Part shown: positions 19,403 to 27,660 of the stretch, in pieces | How positions within the stretch are numbered: position 1 is the first letter of the stretch | Layout: every line of letters begins with the position of its first letter | Source: Methylobacterium sp. 2A | Lineage (GTDB): Bacteria; Pseudomonadota; Alphaproteobacteria; Rhizobiales; Beijerinckiaceae | NCBI RefSeq assembly: GCF_009806555.1 | Contig: NZ_VUOK01000009.1 | Coordinates: 60,678 to 124,677 of the forward strand | DNA length: 64,000 nt | Direction of reading: 5' to 3' | Position numbers and translations under genes: made by a program | Notes under the pieces: model-generated | What the model was told of the DNA's origin: nothing | What the model saw: the letters and a program-made list of their open reading frames with translations, nothing else | The model's database searches: none

Positions 19403-20191
19403 ATGCAGGACAGGCAGATCCGGGTCATCGGCATCGGCACGGGCGACCCCGAGCACCTGACCCTCCAGGCGGTGCGGGCGCTCGCCGACGTCGACGTGGT
19501 ATTCATCCTCGACAAGCGCGCCGAGACCGCCGATCTCGTGGAGATTCGCCGGCGGATCTGCGCGGCCCATATCGGAAAACCCCACCGCGTCGTCACCGTG
19601 GAGGATCCGCCCCGGGAGCGCCGCCCGGCCGATTACGGCGGCACCGTCGCGGCGTGGCACGCGGCCAGGGCCGAGCGGCTGGAGGCGGCCTTCGCGGAGC
19701 ATCTGGCACCGGGGGAGGTGGGGGCGATCCTGGCCTGGGGCGACCCCGCCCTCTACGACAGCGTGCTGCGCATCCTCGACCGGATCGCCGGGCGCGGCCA
19801 GGTGGCGTTCACCCGCACGGTGATCCCCGGCCTGTCGAGCGTGCAGGTGCTCGCCGCCCGCCACGCGGTGCCGCTGAACGGCATCGGCGGGTCGGTGCTG
19901 ATCACCACGGGCCGGCGCCTCGCGGCGGGCTGGCCTGCGGATGCGGACAGCGTCGTGGTGATGCTCGACGGGGACCCGGCCTTCGGCCATCTCGATCCGG
20001 ACCTGACGATCTTCTGGGGCGCCTATCTCGGCGGCCCGGACGAGATCCTGATCGCCGGCCGGCTGGGCGCGGTCGGCGACACGATCCGCCGGGTCCGCGC
20101 CGAGGCCCGGGACCGGCACGGCTGGATCATGGACATCTACCTGCTGCGCCGTGGCCAAGCCGCCACGGACGGGGACGACGGACCCGGCTAG
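19403..20191 (+). CDS. cobF: Precorrin-6A synthase (deacetylating)
   Basis: 262 residues of the SAM-dependent tetrapyrrole methylase family. The N-terminus IRVIGIGTGDPEHLTLQAV is the family's phosphate/SAM loop, with a second glycine-rich loop at LAWGDPALYDSVLRILD and GLSSVQVLAARH further on. Length and sequence fit CobF, which methylates C-1 of precorrin-5 with loss of acetate in the aerobic cobalamin pathway. The other cob genes are elsewhere. The gene follows bhcD by 41 bp on the same strand and may be read through from the glycine operon. No cobalamin riboswitch is visible here. Confidence 0.88.
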   Translation: MQDRQIRVIGIGTGDPEHLTLQAVRALADVDVVFILDKRAETADLVEIRRRICAAHIGKPHRVVTVEDPPRERRPADYGGTVAAWHAARAERLEAAFAEHLAPGEVGAILAWGDPALYDSVLRILDRIAGRGQVAFTRTVIPGLSSVQVLAARHAVPLNGIGGSVLITTGRRLAAGWPADADSVVVMLDGDPAFGHLDPDLTIFWGAYLGGPDEILIAGRLGAVGDTIRRVRAEARDRHGWIMDIYLLRRGQAATDGDDGPG

Positions 20192-20192
20192 A

Positions 20193-20300
20193 ATCCGGGT
20201 TTCGAAAGGGCGTGCCCTTTCGCGGGTATCGGGCAGAGCCCGATGTCATGGCGCCGCCCCGACACCCCGCCAAAGGGCCTCGGCCCTTTGGGATCCCGGG
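20193..20300. repeat. Two head-to-head copies of the hairpin repeat
   Basis: A forward partial copy (TTTCGAAAGGGC-GT-GCCCTTTCGCGGG) is followed by an inverted copy (GCCCCGACACCCC, then CCAAAGGGCC-TC-GGCCCTTTGG). It lies between cobF and the helicase gene. Confidence 0.85.
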
Positions 20301-20333
20301 ATCGCGGTTGATCGGGCTGGGGTGAAGACGGGT

Positions 20334-22073
20334 ATGCCACGACCTGAGCAGGGCTTGCGCCTGCGGGATTACCAGCGCGCCAGCCTCGACGCGCTGGCGG
20401 TCGCCTGGGGGCGGGGCGAGGTGGACGCGGCGGCGCCCGGCCACCTGATCGTGCTGCCCACCGGCGCCGGCAAGTCGCTCGTGATCGCGGCGCTGGCCCG
20501 GGAGACCTTGGACGAAAACCCCCTCGCCCGGGTCGTGATCGTCACCCACAGCCGCGAACTCGTCGCCCAGAATTTTTCCGAACTCACCCGCGCCTGGCCG
20601 GAGGCGCCGGCCGGGATCTTTTCCGCCGGACTCGGGCGGCGGGAGGCCGGCGCGCAGGTGCTGGTCTGCGGCATCCAGTCGGTGGCCGACCGGCTCGACG
20701 CGGTGGGGCCGCGCGACCTCGTGATCGTCGACGAGGCCCACCTGATCCCCCGCGCCGCCGAGACCCGCTACGGCCGGTTCCTGGCGGGCCTGCGGGCGCG
20801 TCGGCCCGGAATGCGGGTGGCGGGCTTCACCGCGACCCCCTACCGGCTCGATTCGGGCCGGCTCGACGAGGGCCCCCACCGGCTGTTCTCCGGCATCGCC
20901 TACGAGGCCGACACCTTCACGCTGATCCGCCAGGGTTTCCTGGCGCCGCTCGTCTCCAAGGCGACGCTGACCCAGCTCGACGTCTCGGGCGTCGGCCGGC
21001 GCGCGGGCGATTACATCCCGGGCGAGTTGGAGGCGGCGGTCAACCGCGACGCGATCACCCGGGCCGCGGTGGCCGAACTCGCGGAATTTGGACGCCAGCG
21101 CCGGGCGTGGCTCGCCTTCTGCGCCGGGCTCGCCCATGCCGAGGCCGTGCGCGACGCGGTGCGGGCGGAGGGCTATTCCTGCGAGACCGTCTCGGGCGAG
21201 ACGCCTCGGCGGGAGCGCGACCGGATCGTCGCCGCCTTCCGGGCCGGGACGATCCGCTGCCTGACCTCGGTCGGCGTCCTCGGCACCGGCTTCAACGTGC
21301 CCGAGGTCGATCTCGTGGCGCTGCTGCGCCCGACCCGCAGCACCGGCCTCTACGTCCAGCAGGTCGGCCGGGCCTTGCGCTGCGCGCCGGGCAAGCGTGA
21401 TGCGCTGATCCTCGATTATGCCGGGCTGGTGCGGATGCACGGGCCGGTGGACGCGGTGACCGCCCGGAGCGCCGGAGAGATCCAGAGCCAGCTGCTCGGC
21501 GGGGCAGGGGCCTCGCGCGCCAAGCCTTGTCCCGGCTGCGGCGCCCTGATTCCCCTCAACGCCTCGACCTGCGAGCCTTGCTGGACCGAGCCGGAGATGG
21601 ACGCGGAGGCGGATGCCCCGCACGCGGCCGCGGCCGACGACGAATGGCCGATTCTTTCCGCCGATCCGAGCGCGCACGGCCTCGAACTGCCCGGCCCTGC
21701 CCCCACGTCCGATGATGCGCGGGACGACGCCCCCTGGCATCCTGTCACGGCGCTGAGCCTGGAGCCTGCACCGGACGGGCTCGATCTCGTGCTCGGCTGG
21801 CGCGACGGCGCCGCACAGGCCACGTGGTCCGTGCGCCTGCGCCCCGAGCGCAGCGGCTATGAGCGCGAGAAGGCGGTGTCCTGGTGGCGCGGCCTCGGCG
21901 GCGGTCGGGATGCGCCCATGAGTACCACCGGGTTCCTGGACCGCGCCGACCGCCTGACCCGCCCCGCGGCGATCCGGATCCGGCCGGGCCGGCTGACGGA
22001 GCAGATCGAGTGCCGGGCGGAGGACGGGCGGATCCTCGGCGATTCCCGGCGGCGGTCCGGACGCGCCGCGTGA
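20334..22073 (+). CDS. DEAH-box superfamily 2 helicase with zinc ribbon
   Basis: 579 residues from ATG 20334. N-terminal helicase domain: LRDYQRASLDAL, Walker A LPTGAGKSL (41-49), DEAH box IVDEAHLIPR (131-140), motif III GFTATPYR. C-terminal helicase domain: GVLGTGFNVPEVDLVALLRPT and QQVGRALR (motif VI). After residue ~400 there is a four-cysteine ribbon (CPGCG...CEPC), then an acidic linker and a C-terminal domain with a WW-containing stretch (VSWWRGLGG). This SSL2/RadD-like layout is common in bacteria; RadD acts in DNA repair. Upstream in-frame codons from 20151 run through the intergenic repeat and are not used. Confidence 0.85.
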   Translation: MPRPEQGLRLRDYQRASLDALAVAWGRGEVDAAAPGHLIVLPTGAGKSLVIAALARETLDENPLARVVIVTHSRELVAQNFSELTRAWPEAPAGIFSAGLGRREAGAQVLVCGIQSVADRLDAVGPRDLVIVDEAHLIPRAAETRYGRFLAGLRARRPGMRVAGFTATPYRLDSGRLDEGPHRLFSGIAYEADTFTLIRQGFLAPLVSKATLTQLDVSGVGRRAGDYIPGELEAAVNRDAITRAAVAELAEFGRQRRAWLAFCAGLAHAEAVRDAVRAEGYSCETVSGETPRRERDRIVAAFRAGTIRCLTSVGVLGTGFNVPEVDLVALLRPTRSTGLYVQQVGRALRCAPGKRDALILDYAGLVRMHGPVDAVTARSAGEIQSQLLGGAGASRAKPCPGCGALIPLNASTCEPCWTEPEMDAEADAPHAAAADDEWPILSADPSAHGLELPGPAPTSDDARDDAPWHPVTALSLEPAPDGLDLVLGWRDGAAQATWSVRLRPERSGYEREKAVSWWRGLGGGRDAPMSTTGFLDRADRLTRPAAIRIRPGRLTEQIECRAEDGRILGDSRRRSGRAA

Positions 22074-22876
22074 TGCCGGCGCGGGGAGGGGGCCGGGACC
22101 GCCCTCGCCCGGAGCGCTCCACCTCCGTCCGGGGTCGGCACGAAGCGGCACCGATCCGTTGACCGGGCCAGTCGGGAGACGCGCGCGCGTCGTCCGTACA
22201 TCCGCCGCCAAACCGTCCCGAACACCTGCTCGGACGTGCCCAACTGGCATACCAGGCCCCCTCGCCCACTCGGCAGGCCGATTTAGTTCCATAATATATC
22301 TTATGCGAACGCAGGATGACCGGCCCGGGGTCGAGGGGACGCCGTTGGGTCGGCATATGGGTCGGCGTCTGGACCGGGGCCATGATCACGGGTGGCGGGA
22401 CGCTCGGCGGCCGCCCGGAGATGCTCGGTCCGGAGATACTCGGCTGAAGCTCCCACCGGAGACCCTTTCAGCGCGACAGGACCGGGGCGCTCCAACGGGG
22501 AGGGCCGTTCAAGCGCCCTCCCCGCGCCCACACGTTGCGATGGGAAGCCGCGGATGATCTCAGGGCGGCAGCGCAGCCGCGATGTCTGCCGGGCGTCTCC
22601 AGGCAGGAGGCTCGCCCGCACCGCCAGATCCCGCGGCCCTCGCGCAATCCTGTCGGCCCGATCCGGCAGTGGCGCAATGCGCCGTCATGCTCTCGCCTTG
22701 GGCCGGATGCCGATGAAGATCAGTCGATACAATCCGTAATCCCGCGAAGAACGACAAAGATTTGTTAATCCTAAATCTTCGCCTGCCTTTAACGGGCCGC
22801 CCCCTAGAGTCGCGCGCCGATCGGTCTCGTCCTGCGAAGTCGAGCGGCGGGATCGTTCGCATCAGGAGCTTCGTCG
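22074..22876. other. Long intergenic region without a recognisable gene
   Basis: About 800 bp. Several overlapping open frames exist, but all look like GC-driven shadows with Arg/Pro/Gly-rich products. An AT-rich stretch lies near 22278-22306. Another at 22735-22792 contains the inverted pair AAGATTT (22757-22763)/AAATCTT (22773-22779) and is probably the promoter of the secreted protein at 22877. No tRNA or ncRNA was recognised. Confidence 0.4.
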
Positions 22877-23236
22877 ATGCTCAGGTTCCTCACGGCTCCG
22901 GCCGCCTGTCTGATCCTGTGCGGCGCCGCCGCTGCGCAGGACATGCCCGGGCTCGCCACGCTGGGCCCGCCCGATCTGGCGCAGCCGAGCGACCGGATCC
23001 CCGAGCTGAAGGTCGAGACCGGCCCCGTCGAGACCCGCCCCCCCGAGGGCGACCCATCCGTGTCGCGCGTGCTCACGACCAGCGAGAGGCCCCCCGCCGA
23101 CCGCGCCCCGCGCGGTGCCGAAGCGGGCGCGAGCCAGGCCGTCGCCGATCTGAAGACGGCGCCCAGCCCCGCCAGACCCTGGTGTGCGCAGGAGCGCCGG
23201 ATCGGAACCGGGCTCGGCTTCTGCATGATCAACTGA
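22877..23236 (+). CDS. Small secreted protein, unknown function
   Basis: 119 residues: signal peptide LRFLTAPAACLILCGAAAAQ, cleavage after AAAAQ. The mature part is Pro/Glu-rich and low-complexity, then the C-terminus CAQERRIGTGLGFCMIN carries two cysteines that could form a disulfide. No family recognised. The AT-rich region ending about 85 bp before the start is the likely promoter. Confidence 0.6.
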   Translation: MLRFLTAPAACLILCGAAAAQDMPGLATLGPPDLAQPSDRIPELKVETGPVETRPPEGDPSVSRVLTTSERPPADRAPRGAEAGASQAVADLKTAPSPARPWCAQERRIGTGLGFCMIN

Positions 23237-23257
23237 GCCGCCCGGCGGGCGCTTCCT

Positions 23258-23476
23258 TCATGAGGCCGCGTAGACCGAGACCTCGTCGAAGGTCTCGTCC
23301 GCCCCGGGCGCGTAGGTGAGGGAGGCGGCGAGCAGCAGCAGCACGCTCGCCCCGATGATCGCGGTGACGAGCAGGCGCGTGAGAAACGCCGCGTGGGCCC
23401 GGGCGGCATGGATCACCGCGCAGCCGAGCACGAAGGCACAGGCCTGCGCGGCCGGATTCGTGAGCGCCACCGTCAT
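23258..23476 (-). CDS. Small membrane protein, unknown function
   Basis: 72 residues from ATG 23476, with one or two hydrophobic segments (AAQACAFVLGCAVIHAAR and LLVTAIIGASVLLLLAASL). The short C-terminal tail is acidic (GADETFDEVS). An in-frame extension to 23971 overlaps the HARE-HTH gene in another frame and is rejected. No family assignment; coding status is inferred from the membrane-like composition. Confidence 0.45.
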   Translation of the reverse strand: MTVALTNPAAQACAFVLGCAVIHAARAHAAFLTRLLVTAIIGASVLLLLAASLTYAPGADETFDEVSVYAAS

Positions 23477-23646
23477 CGAGCATGACCCGACGCATGCTTG
23501 AGAGTCCGATCTCCGTCGTGTCCGTCCATGACACCCCTCCCCGGCCCGAGGAGCCAGTCCGATCCGATTTCCCGGTGCCGCACGACCCCAATATGAGGGA
23601 TGCAGGCCCGGGGCGGGCCGGCCGTCGCGCATTCGTGACCGGTCGA

Positions 23647-24273
23647 TCAGCCCGACACATCGTCCGCCGCCAGGGCGTAGGTGGCCTCGCCGACCCGCCG
23701 GAGGGGGCCGCCCGGACCGGACCGCTTCCACAACCGGGTGTTGAGGGCCGCCACGGGGTCGCGGCCCGGCAGGGTGAAGCCCTGCGCCGAGAGGATGTCC
23801 AGGATCTCCGCCGCGTGCAGCGGCCGGCCCGCCCGCGCGAGGGCCGTGCAGGCGGCTTCCACCAGGGCCCGGCCGTAGCGGCGGGCCCCCGCGACATCCT
23901 CCGTGAAGGCGATGGCCGGCGGGATCGCCTCGGGTGTCGCCCGGGCCTCGGAAAGCCCCGATGCGGGCCATCCGGTGGGCGCGATCCCCTGGCCGGATGT
24001 GCGCGTCGCGACCGGCGCGGGATCGGCCGGAACCGCCCGGGCCGGGGCGGGGTGTGGGGCCGGACGCGTGTCCCGCGCGCGGGTTTGATCGGATATCGGC
24101 GCCGAGCCGGGTTCGGCGTCCGGGCCGTGGGTATCGGCCCCGGCCCTCACGGCTCCCAGGCGGCGGCCGAGTTCCTGATAGAGGACGAGATCCGCGATCT
24201 CCCGGTCGAGCGCCTCGCGCTGGCGCCGCAGAGCCGCGAGCCGCATCTCGATCTCAGCATCCGACAGGCCCAT
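23647..24273 (-). CDS. HARE-HTH domain protein, partner of repA
   Basis: 208 residues. The N-terminal ~40 residues form a charged helix or coiled coil (EIEMRLAALRRQREALDREI). A low-complexity Ala/Pro linker (about 45-115) leads to a C-terminal winged helix: ALVEAACTALARAGRPLHAA, EILDILSAQGFTLPG, then LNTRLWKRS and RRVGEATYAL. This matches the HARE-HTH (HB1/ASXL/restriction-endonuclease HTH) domain, thought to connect DNA-associated proteins to modification or transcription. It follows repA on the same strand by 118 bp, and its ribosome site lies inside an inverted repeat. Autoregulation or a role in replication control are inferences. Confidence 0.65.
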   Translation of the reverse strand: MGLSDAEIEMRLAALRRQREALDREIADLVLYQELGRRLGAVRAGADTHGPDAEPGSAPISDQTRARDTRPAPHPAPARAVPADPAPVATRTSGQGIAPTGWPASGLSEARATPEAIPPAIAFTEDVAGARRYGRALVEAACTALARAGRPLHAAEILDILSAQGFTLPGRDPVAALNTRLWKRSGPGGPLRRVGEATYALAADDVSG

Positions 24274-24278
24274 CGGTC

Positions 24279-24343
24279 ATTCCTTCGCTTTGGAAGGAAT
24301 ATAGCACCTGTTCCGAGCTTCGGGAACATGCTGCAGAAGGAAT
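24279..24343 (-). promoter_or_regulatory. GAAGGAAT repeats and inverted repeats at the HARE-HTH gene start
   Basis: A perfect inverted repeat (ATTCCTTC 24279-24286, GAAGGAAT 24293-24300) contains the ribosome site of the leftward gene starting at 24273. A second inverted pair, TGTTCC (24309-24314)/GGAACA (24323-24328), and another GAAGGAAT (24336-24343) follow, with related GTTCCTTC at 24371-24378. This looks like an operator or a translational hairpin. Confidence 0.55.
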
Positions 24344-24391
24344 ACGCGGTCCTGAAGGGAATGAAACTTCGTTCCTTCGACCGCCGCGGTT

Positions 24392-25486
24392 TTATTCCTT
24401 TCCGCGCGCTCGCAGTCCCTTCGATGCCGGCCGGGGCGGCACCAGCAGGGTGCTGGGATCGGCCGGGTGCAGGGTCAGGCCGTTATCGTCGAGCACGACG
24501 GGCAGGCGCGGAAACACCTCCCGCAGATGGGCCAGATCCGCCTTGAAGGCCTGCCGGAAGCTGCGGATCGAGGCGTTCTCGGCCCCGAACTGCGCGTGGA
24601 GGTTGGTCCAGGTCAGCCGCAGCGGGCGCTGGAGGGACCGCAGCCGGTAGCCGGTCCAGAACAGCAGGTCGAGCTTGCGCGCCGAGCCCGAGAAGGCGCG
24701 GGCGGCCCGGATATCGACCGGCAGGGCGTGCCGGATCAGGGTCTCGTAGAATTCCGGATCGAAGCGCACGGTGCGCTCCGCGGTCTCGTCCCCCTCCCCG
24801 GCCCGGGGGCGCCACAGCTCCAGGCTGCGGAAGGGCGGGACGTTGAGGGTGGTGGCGCTGTCGCGCCCGTCCCAGAGACCGATCTGCATGGAGCAGGCGG
24901 CCAGCCGGTTCAGCTGTTCCTTGAACTGCCGGATGGTCCCACGCTCGCCGCCGGTCACCGCAAAACCCATCTCGCGCATGAAGCCCGACAGGGTCTCGGC
25001 GACCTTCACGGTGGGGCTGCGCTGGCGCACGGCCTCGGTGCAGAGGTGGAGGAGCATCAGCCGGGCCTTGGGCCCGTAGGGCAGGCCCTGGGGCTCGAAG
25101 GCGCCGGTCTCCGGGTCCTTGATCCGCCCGGCGATCAGGCTCAGCGAATTGCGCCCGTAGGTGCGGGAGAATTCACGCACCGGCCCGGGGTCGCGGTAGG
25201 GCAGGCCGCAGAGGGCCAGCACCGAGTGGATGTGCTGCAGGCTCGACGGCAAAGCCGGCTCGCTCTCGATCACCAGCCGCACGGCGTCGCGGCGGCGCTG
25301 GTCGCGGGAGAGGCTCGACCGGCGCCGCTCCTCCTCGCCGAGGAGGGCGGCCTGCGCGTCGCGCTCGCGCTGGCGGTGCAGGACGTGCTCGACGATCTGC
25401 GCGAACAGGAAGCCGCCGCGCGCCGCCTCGACCTCGGCCCGCAGGTCCGGATCGTGGATCCCGGCGATCTTCTCCTCGATGGTCAT
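24392..25486 (-). CDS. repA: RepA-type replication initiator (RepA_C family)
   Basis: 364 residues from ATG 25486. The sequence follows plasmid-encoded RepA_C initiators: HIHSVLALCGLPYRDPG, REFSRTYGRNSLSLIAGR, PYGPKARLMLLHLCTEAV, GGERGTIRQFKEQLNRLAAC, and LPVDIRAARAFSGSARKLDL with a following winged-helix-like segment (LTWTNLHAQFG...FRQAFKADL). These proteins bind iterons and open the origin. Seven iteron-like repeats lie 170-400 bp upstream of the start. In-frame codons from 25696 run through the iterons and are excluded. The neighbouring genes (uvrA, rlmB, cobF) look chromosomal, so this may be an integrated or domesticated plasmid module, or the replicon may be a large plasmid or chromid. 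Confidence 0.85.
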   Translation of the reverse strand: MTIEEKIAGIHDPDLRAEVEAARGGFLFAQIVEHVLHRQRERDAQAALLGEEERRRSSLSRDQRRRDAVRLVIESEPALPSSLQHIHSVLALCGLPYRDPGPVREFSRTYGRNSLSLIAGRIKDPETGAFEPQGLPYGPKARLMLLHLCTEAVRQRSPTVKVAETLSGFMREMGFAVTGGERGTIRQFKEQLNRLAACSMQIGLWDGRDSATTLNVPPFRSLELWRPRAGEGDETAERTVRFDPEFYETLIRHALPVDIRAARAFSGSARKLDLLFWTGYRLRSLQRPLRLTWTNLHAQFGAENASIRSFRQAFKADLAHLREVFPRLPVVLDDNGLTLHPADPSTLLVPPRPASKGLRARGKE

Positions 25487-25659
25487 CGCCCCTCGGCCCG
25501 CGTCGCATGGGCGCCCCTCCCCTATGCGCGGGATGGCGGCCCGAACCTGCCATGCCACGATTCGGACGCCGGGGCGCGAGGCCGGTCCGGCTTGTCCCGG
25601 CAATCCCCGCTTCCCCGCGGGCCTGCCCGTGGGTTTCCCGCCGGGTCGGAGATCGGCTT

Positions 25660-25884
25660 GCGCAGAGTCGCATACGGCCCGCGCCGGCCGGTTCATCCCA
25701 CGCAGAGTTCGATACGCCCCGGTCCGGACATTCCGTCCCCGTTATTCACCGCGCCCGGCGGGATTTGGCGCCGAATCCGATACGCCGATGCGCAGACTCC
25801 GATACGGCGACCCGCAGATCCGGCGCAGACTCCGATACGCCGGTGCGCAGAGTTCGATGCAACCCCGCGCAGAGTCGAATGCGC
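25660..25884. repeat. Seven iteron-like repeats upstream of repA
   Basis: Consensus GCGCAGAGTCCGATACGCC. Copies start at 25660, 25700, 25768, 25790, 25823, 25845 and 25867, with 1-6 mismatches. The last five are spaced 22, 33, 22 and 22 bp, i.e. whole numbers of helical turns. They precede repA and should be RepA-binding sites forming the origin and/or the repA operator. Confidence 0.85.
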
Positions 25885-25904
25885 GAAAGGCCGCCAAAGC
25901 CCTG

Positions 25905-26075
25905 GTGAGCCTCAACAATTTCCGACCCCATATAACCTGCTGAACTGACTCTCTGAAAGATTCCTCCAGATAATCTTCCTACTGCGCGCGGCATCGTTCG
26001 GTTGAGCGAACGCACCGCCAGCAGAAGGAATTTACACAGGGATCAAAGGGAATATGACCCGCTTGTCCACATTCC
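25905..26075. other. AT-rich stretch next to the iterons, candidate unwinding region
   Basis: Locally AT-rich compared with the window (for example AACAATTTCCGACCCCATAT and AGATAATCTTCC). TTGTCCACA at 26063-26071 differs from the DnaA-box consensus TTATCCACA at one base. The position beside the iterons suits a DNA unwinding element; this is inference only. Confidence 0.4.
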
Positions 26076-26235
26076 GAAGCGATCCGCGCTCTGACAGGCG
26101 CTCCGGCGGCCCAGGTCGGAGGCCGGCTTGACGTGGACGATCACGCCCGGTTTCTCGGGACCATCTGAAGAGGGCCCCCAGAAAGGCCATGCCGATGTTC
26201 CGCTCACCCGTCGCGTCCCCAGCCCTCGCAACCCC

Positions 26236-27090
26236 ATGACGGACCGCCGCAACGACGACCGCCCGCCCAAAGGCCGGTCACCCGGCGGCCGGCCACCCGG
26301 CTCCTGGAGACCGGGCGCCCGACCCGGCTATCGTCCCCCCCAGGGCGGCCCCCGGCGAGAGTCCGGGGCCGACGGAGCCACCGTGCTGTATGGCTGGCAT
26401 CCGGTGGTCCAGGCGCTGGGGAACACGGCGCGCGGCCTGCACCGGCTGCTCGCCACCGAGAATGCCGCCGCGCGCCTGGAGGCCGAATTCGGAGGCGCCC
26501 TGCGGATCACCCCCGAGCTGGTGCGCCCGAGCGAGATCGGCCGTCTGCTCGGCCCGGACGCCGTCCACCAGGGCCTGTATCTCGAAGCGGAGCCCCTGCC
26601 CGCCCCGGGGCTCGACGACCTGCCGGCCGATGCCCTGCTGCTGGCGCTCGATCAGATCACCGACCCGCACAATGTCGGGGCGATCGTGCGCACCGCCGCG
26701 GCCTTCGGGGTGGCGGGGATCGTCACCACGGCGCGCCACGCGCCGGGCGCCACCGGGGTCCTGGCGAAATCCGCCTCCGGCGGGCTGGAGCACGTGCCGT
26801 TCGTGACCGTGCGCAACCTCGCCGAGGCGCTGATCGCCTTGGGGGAGCGGGGCTTCACGCGGGTCGGGCTCGATTCCGACGCGCCCGAGAGCCTCGATGC
26901 CCTGACCATCGCCCGGCCCCTGGTGATCGTGCTGGGCGCCGAGGGCAAGGGCCTGCGCGAGCGCACCCGGAGCTGCTGCGACGTGCTGGCCCGGATCCCG
27001 TTCTCGGGCGCGATCCGCAGCCTCAACGTCTCGAACGCCGCCGCCATCACGCTCTACGCCCTCGGCCGGCCCGGCACAGGCGCGCAGTGA
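26236..27090 (+). CDS. rlmB: 23S rRNA (guanosine-2'-O-)-methyltransferase RlmB, TrmH/SpoU family
   Basis: 284 residues from ATG 26236. A basic, Pro/Gly/Arg-rich N-terminal tail (about 45 residues) is followed by the L30e-like RNA-binding domain (YGWHPVVQAL to GLYLEAEPLP) and the SPOUT knot. Knot motifs are DPHNVGAIVRTAAAFG (motif 1), VLGAEGKGLRE (motif 2) and IRSLNVSNAAAITLYAL (motif 3). RlmB methylates the ribose of G2251 in the peptidyl-transferase P-loop. Codons upstream of 26236 are open to 26128 but lack family similarity. Confidence 0.92.
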   Translation: MTDRRNDDRPPKGRSPGGRPPGSWRPGARPGYRPPQGGPRRESGADGATVLYGWHPVVQALGNTARGLHRLLATENAAARLEAEFGGALRITPELVRPSEIGRLLGPDAVHQGLYLEAEPLPAPGLDDLPADALLLALDQITDPHNVGAIVRTAAAFGVAGIVTTARHAPGATGVLAKSASGGLEHVPFVTVRNLAEALIALGERGFTRVGLDSDAPESLDALTIARPLVIVLGAEGKGLRERTRSCCDVLARIPFSGAIRSLNVSNAAAITLYALGRPGTGAQ

Positions 27091-27169
27091 CGTGGACCCA
27101 GTGATGTGAGCGCAGGCCCGATACGCCCGGAACCACGGGACGGCACCCGCGCATGGCGGGTTCGTCTGC

Positions 27170-27270
27170 AGCGCTCTGCGCCGAAGTGGAATCCGGTTCG
27201 GCGCAAGAGAGCGCGTTGCGACAAAGACTTAGAGCCGGGCTCGATTGCAACGCGATCGGGCGCGGCTCTA
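27170..27270 (+). repeat. Mosaic interspersed element, copy 1 (intergenic)
   Basis: 101 bp: outer arms GCGCTCT/AGAGAGCGC, inner CCGAA-GTGGAATCC-GGTTCGG, a linker GACAAAGACTTAG, then a second stem AGAGCCGGGC.../...GCGCGGCTCT. The GTGGA..CCGGTTCGG core and (A)CAAAG.CTTAGAGC linker recur at 48655-48755 and, inverted, at 57744-57845. It resembles the RIME-like elements of rhizobia. Confidence 0.85.
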
Positions 27271-27334
27271 GGCAGCGGCGGCAGGCTCCCGTAGAATGCG
27301 CGGCGAGGGGGGCGTAGCCTCAAGGCAGCGCCGG

Positions 27335-27589
27335 ATGCTGGACGATGCGTTTACCTACGGGGGGTGGGCCTGCAGCCTGGTCGCTGTCGGCGTGTGGCTG
27401 TGGCTCGCGCGGCGGGCCTTCCCGAGCTTCGACACCTTCGTGAAGGGGTTCGAGGACGAATTGCAGCTGGGCGCGAGCTGTGAGGAGCGCGCGCGCAATG
27501 CCCGCTGGCATCAGGTCCGGCAGGCGGCCGTGGCCCTGACCGCCGTGGCGGCCCTGTGCCTGTCGATCGGTTTCGCGATTCCGGATTGA
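27335..27589 (+). CDS. Small membrane protein, unknown function
   Basis: 84 residues from ATG 27335. A first hydrophobic helix (WACSLVAVGVWLWLA) leads to a basic turn, a polar middle part with two acidic patches (EDELQLGASCEERARNARWH), and a C-terminal helix (AAVALTAVAALCLSIGFAI). An upstream in-frame start at 27296 is possible but adds only a charged tail. No family recognised; probably inner membrane with both ends on the same side. Confidence 0.55.
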   Translation: MLDDAFTYGGWACSLVAVGVWLWLARRAFPSFDTFVKGFEDELQLGASCEERARNARWHQVRQAAVALTAVAALCLSIGFAIPD

Positions 27590-27590
27590 T

Positions 27591-27660
27591 CGGGCGAAGC
27601 CCGAAGTCGGGGCTCTGCCCCGACACCCCGCCAAAGGGTTACAGCCCTTCGGGATCCCGT
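27591..27660. repeat. Interspersed hairpin repeat, inverted copy
   Basis: GGGGCTCTGCCCCGACACCCC followed by CCAAAGGGTTACAGCCCTTCGGGATCCC, inverted relative to 18265-18383. It overlaps the 3' end of the leftward polysaccharide deacetylase gene, whose last codons lie in the repeat. Confidence 0.8.

Noticed and set aside
22278..22306. Possible tRNA or small RNA in the AT-rich patch
   Set aside because: No cloverleaf, no T-loop consensus and no terminator could be drawn.
22074..22876. Several 60-130 residue frames in the long intergenic region
   Set aside because: Low-complexity Arg/Pro/Gly products overlapping in several frames, no ribosome sites of note and no recognisable domains.
26063..26071. 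Single DnaA box TTGTCCACA near the iterons
   Set aside because: One near-match in a 64-kb window is expected by chance; mentioned only as context for the origin.
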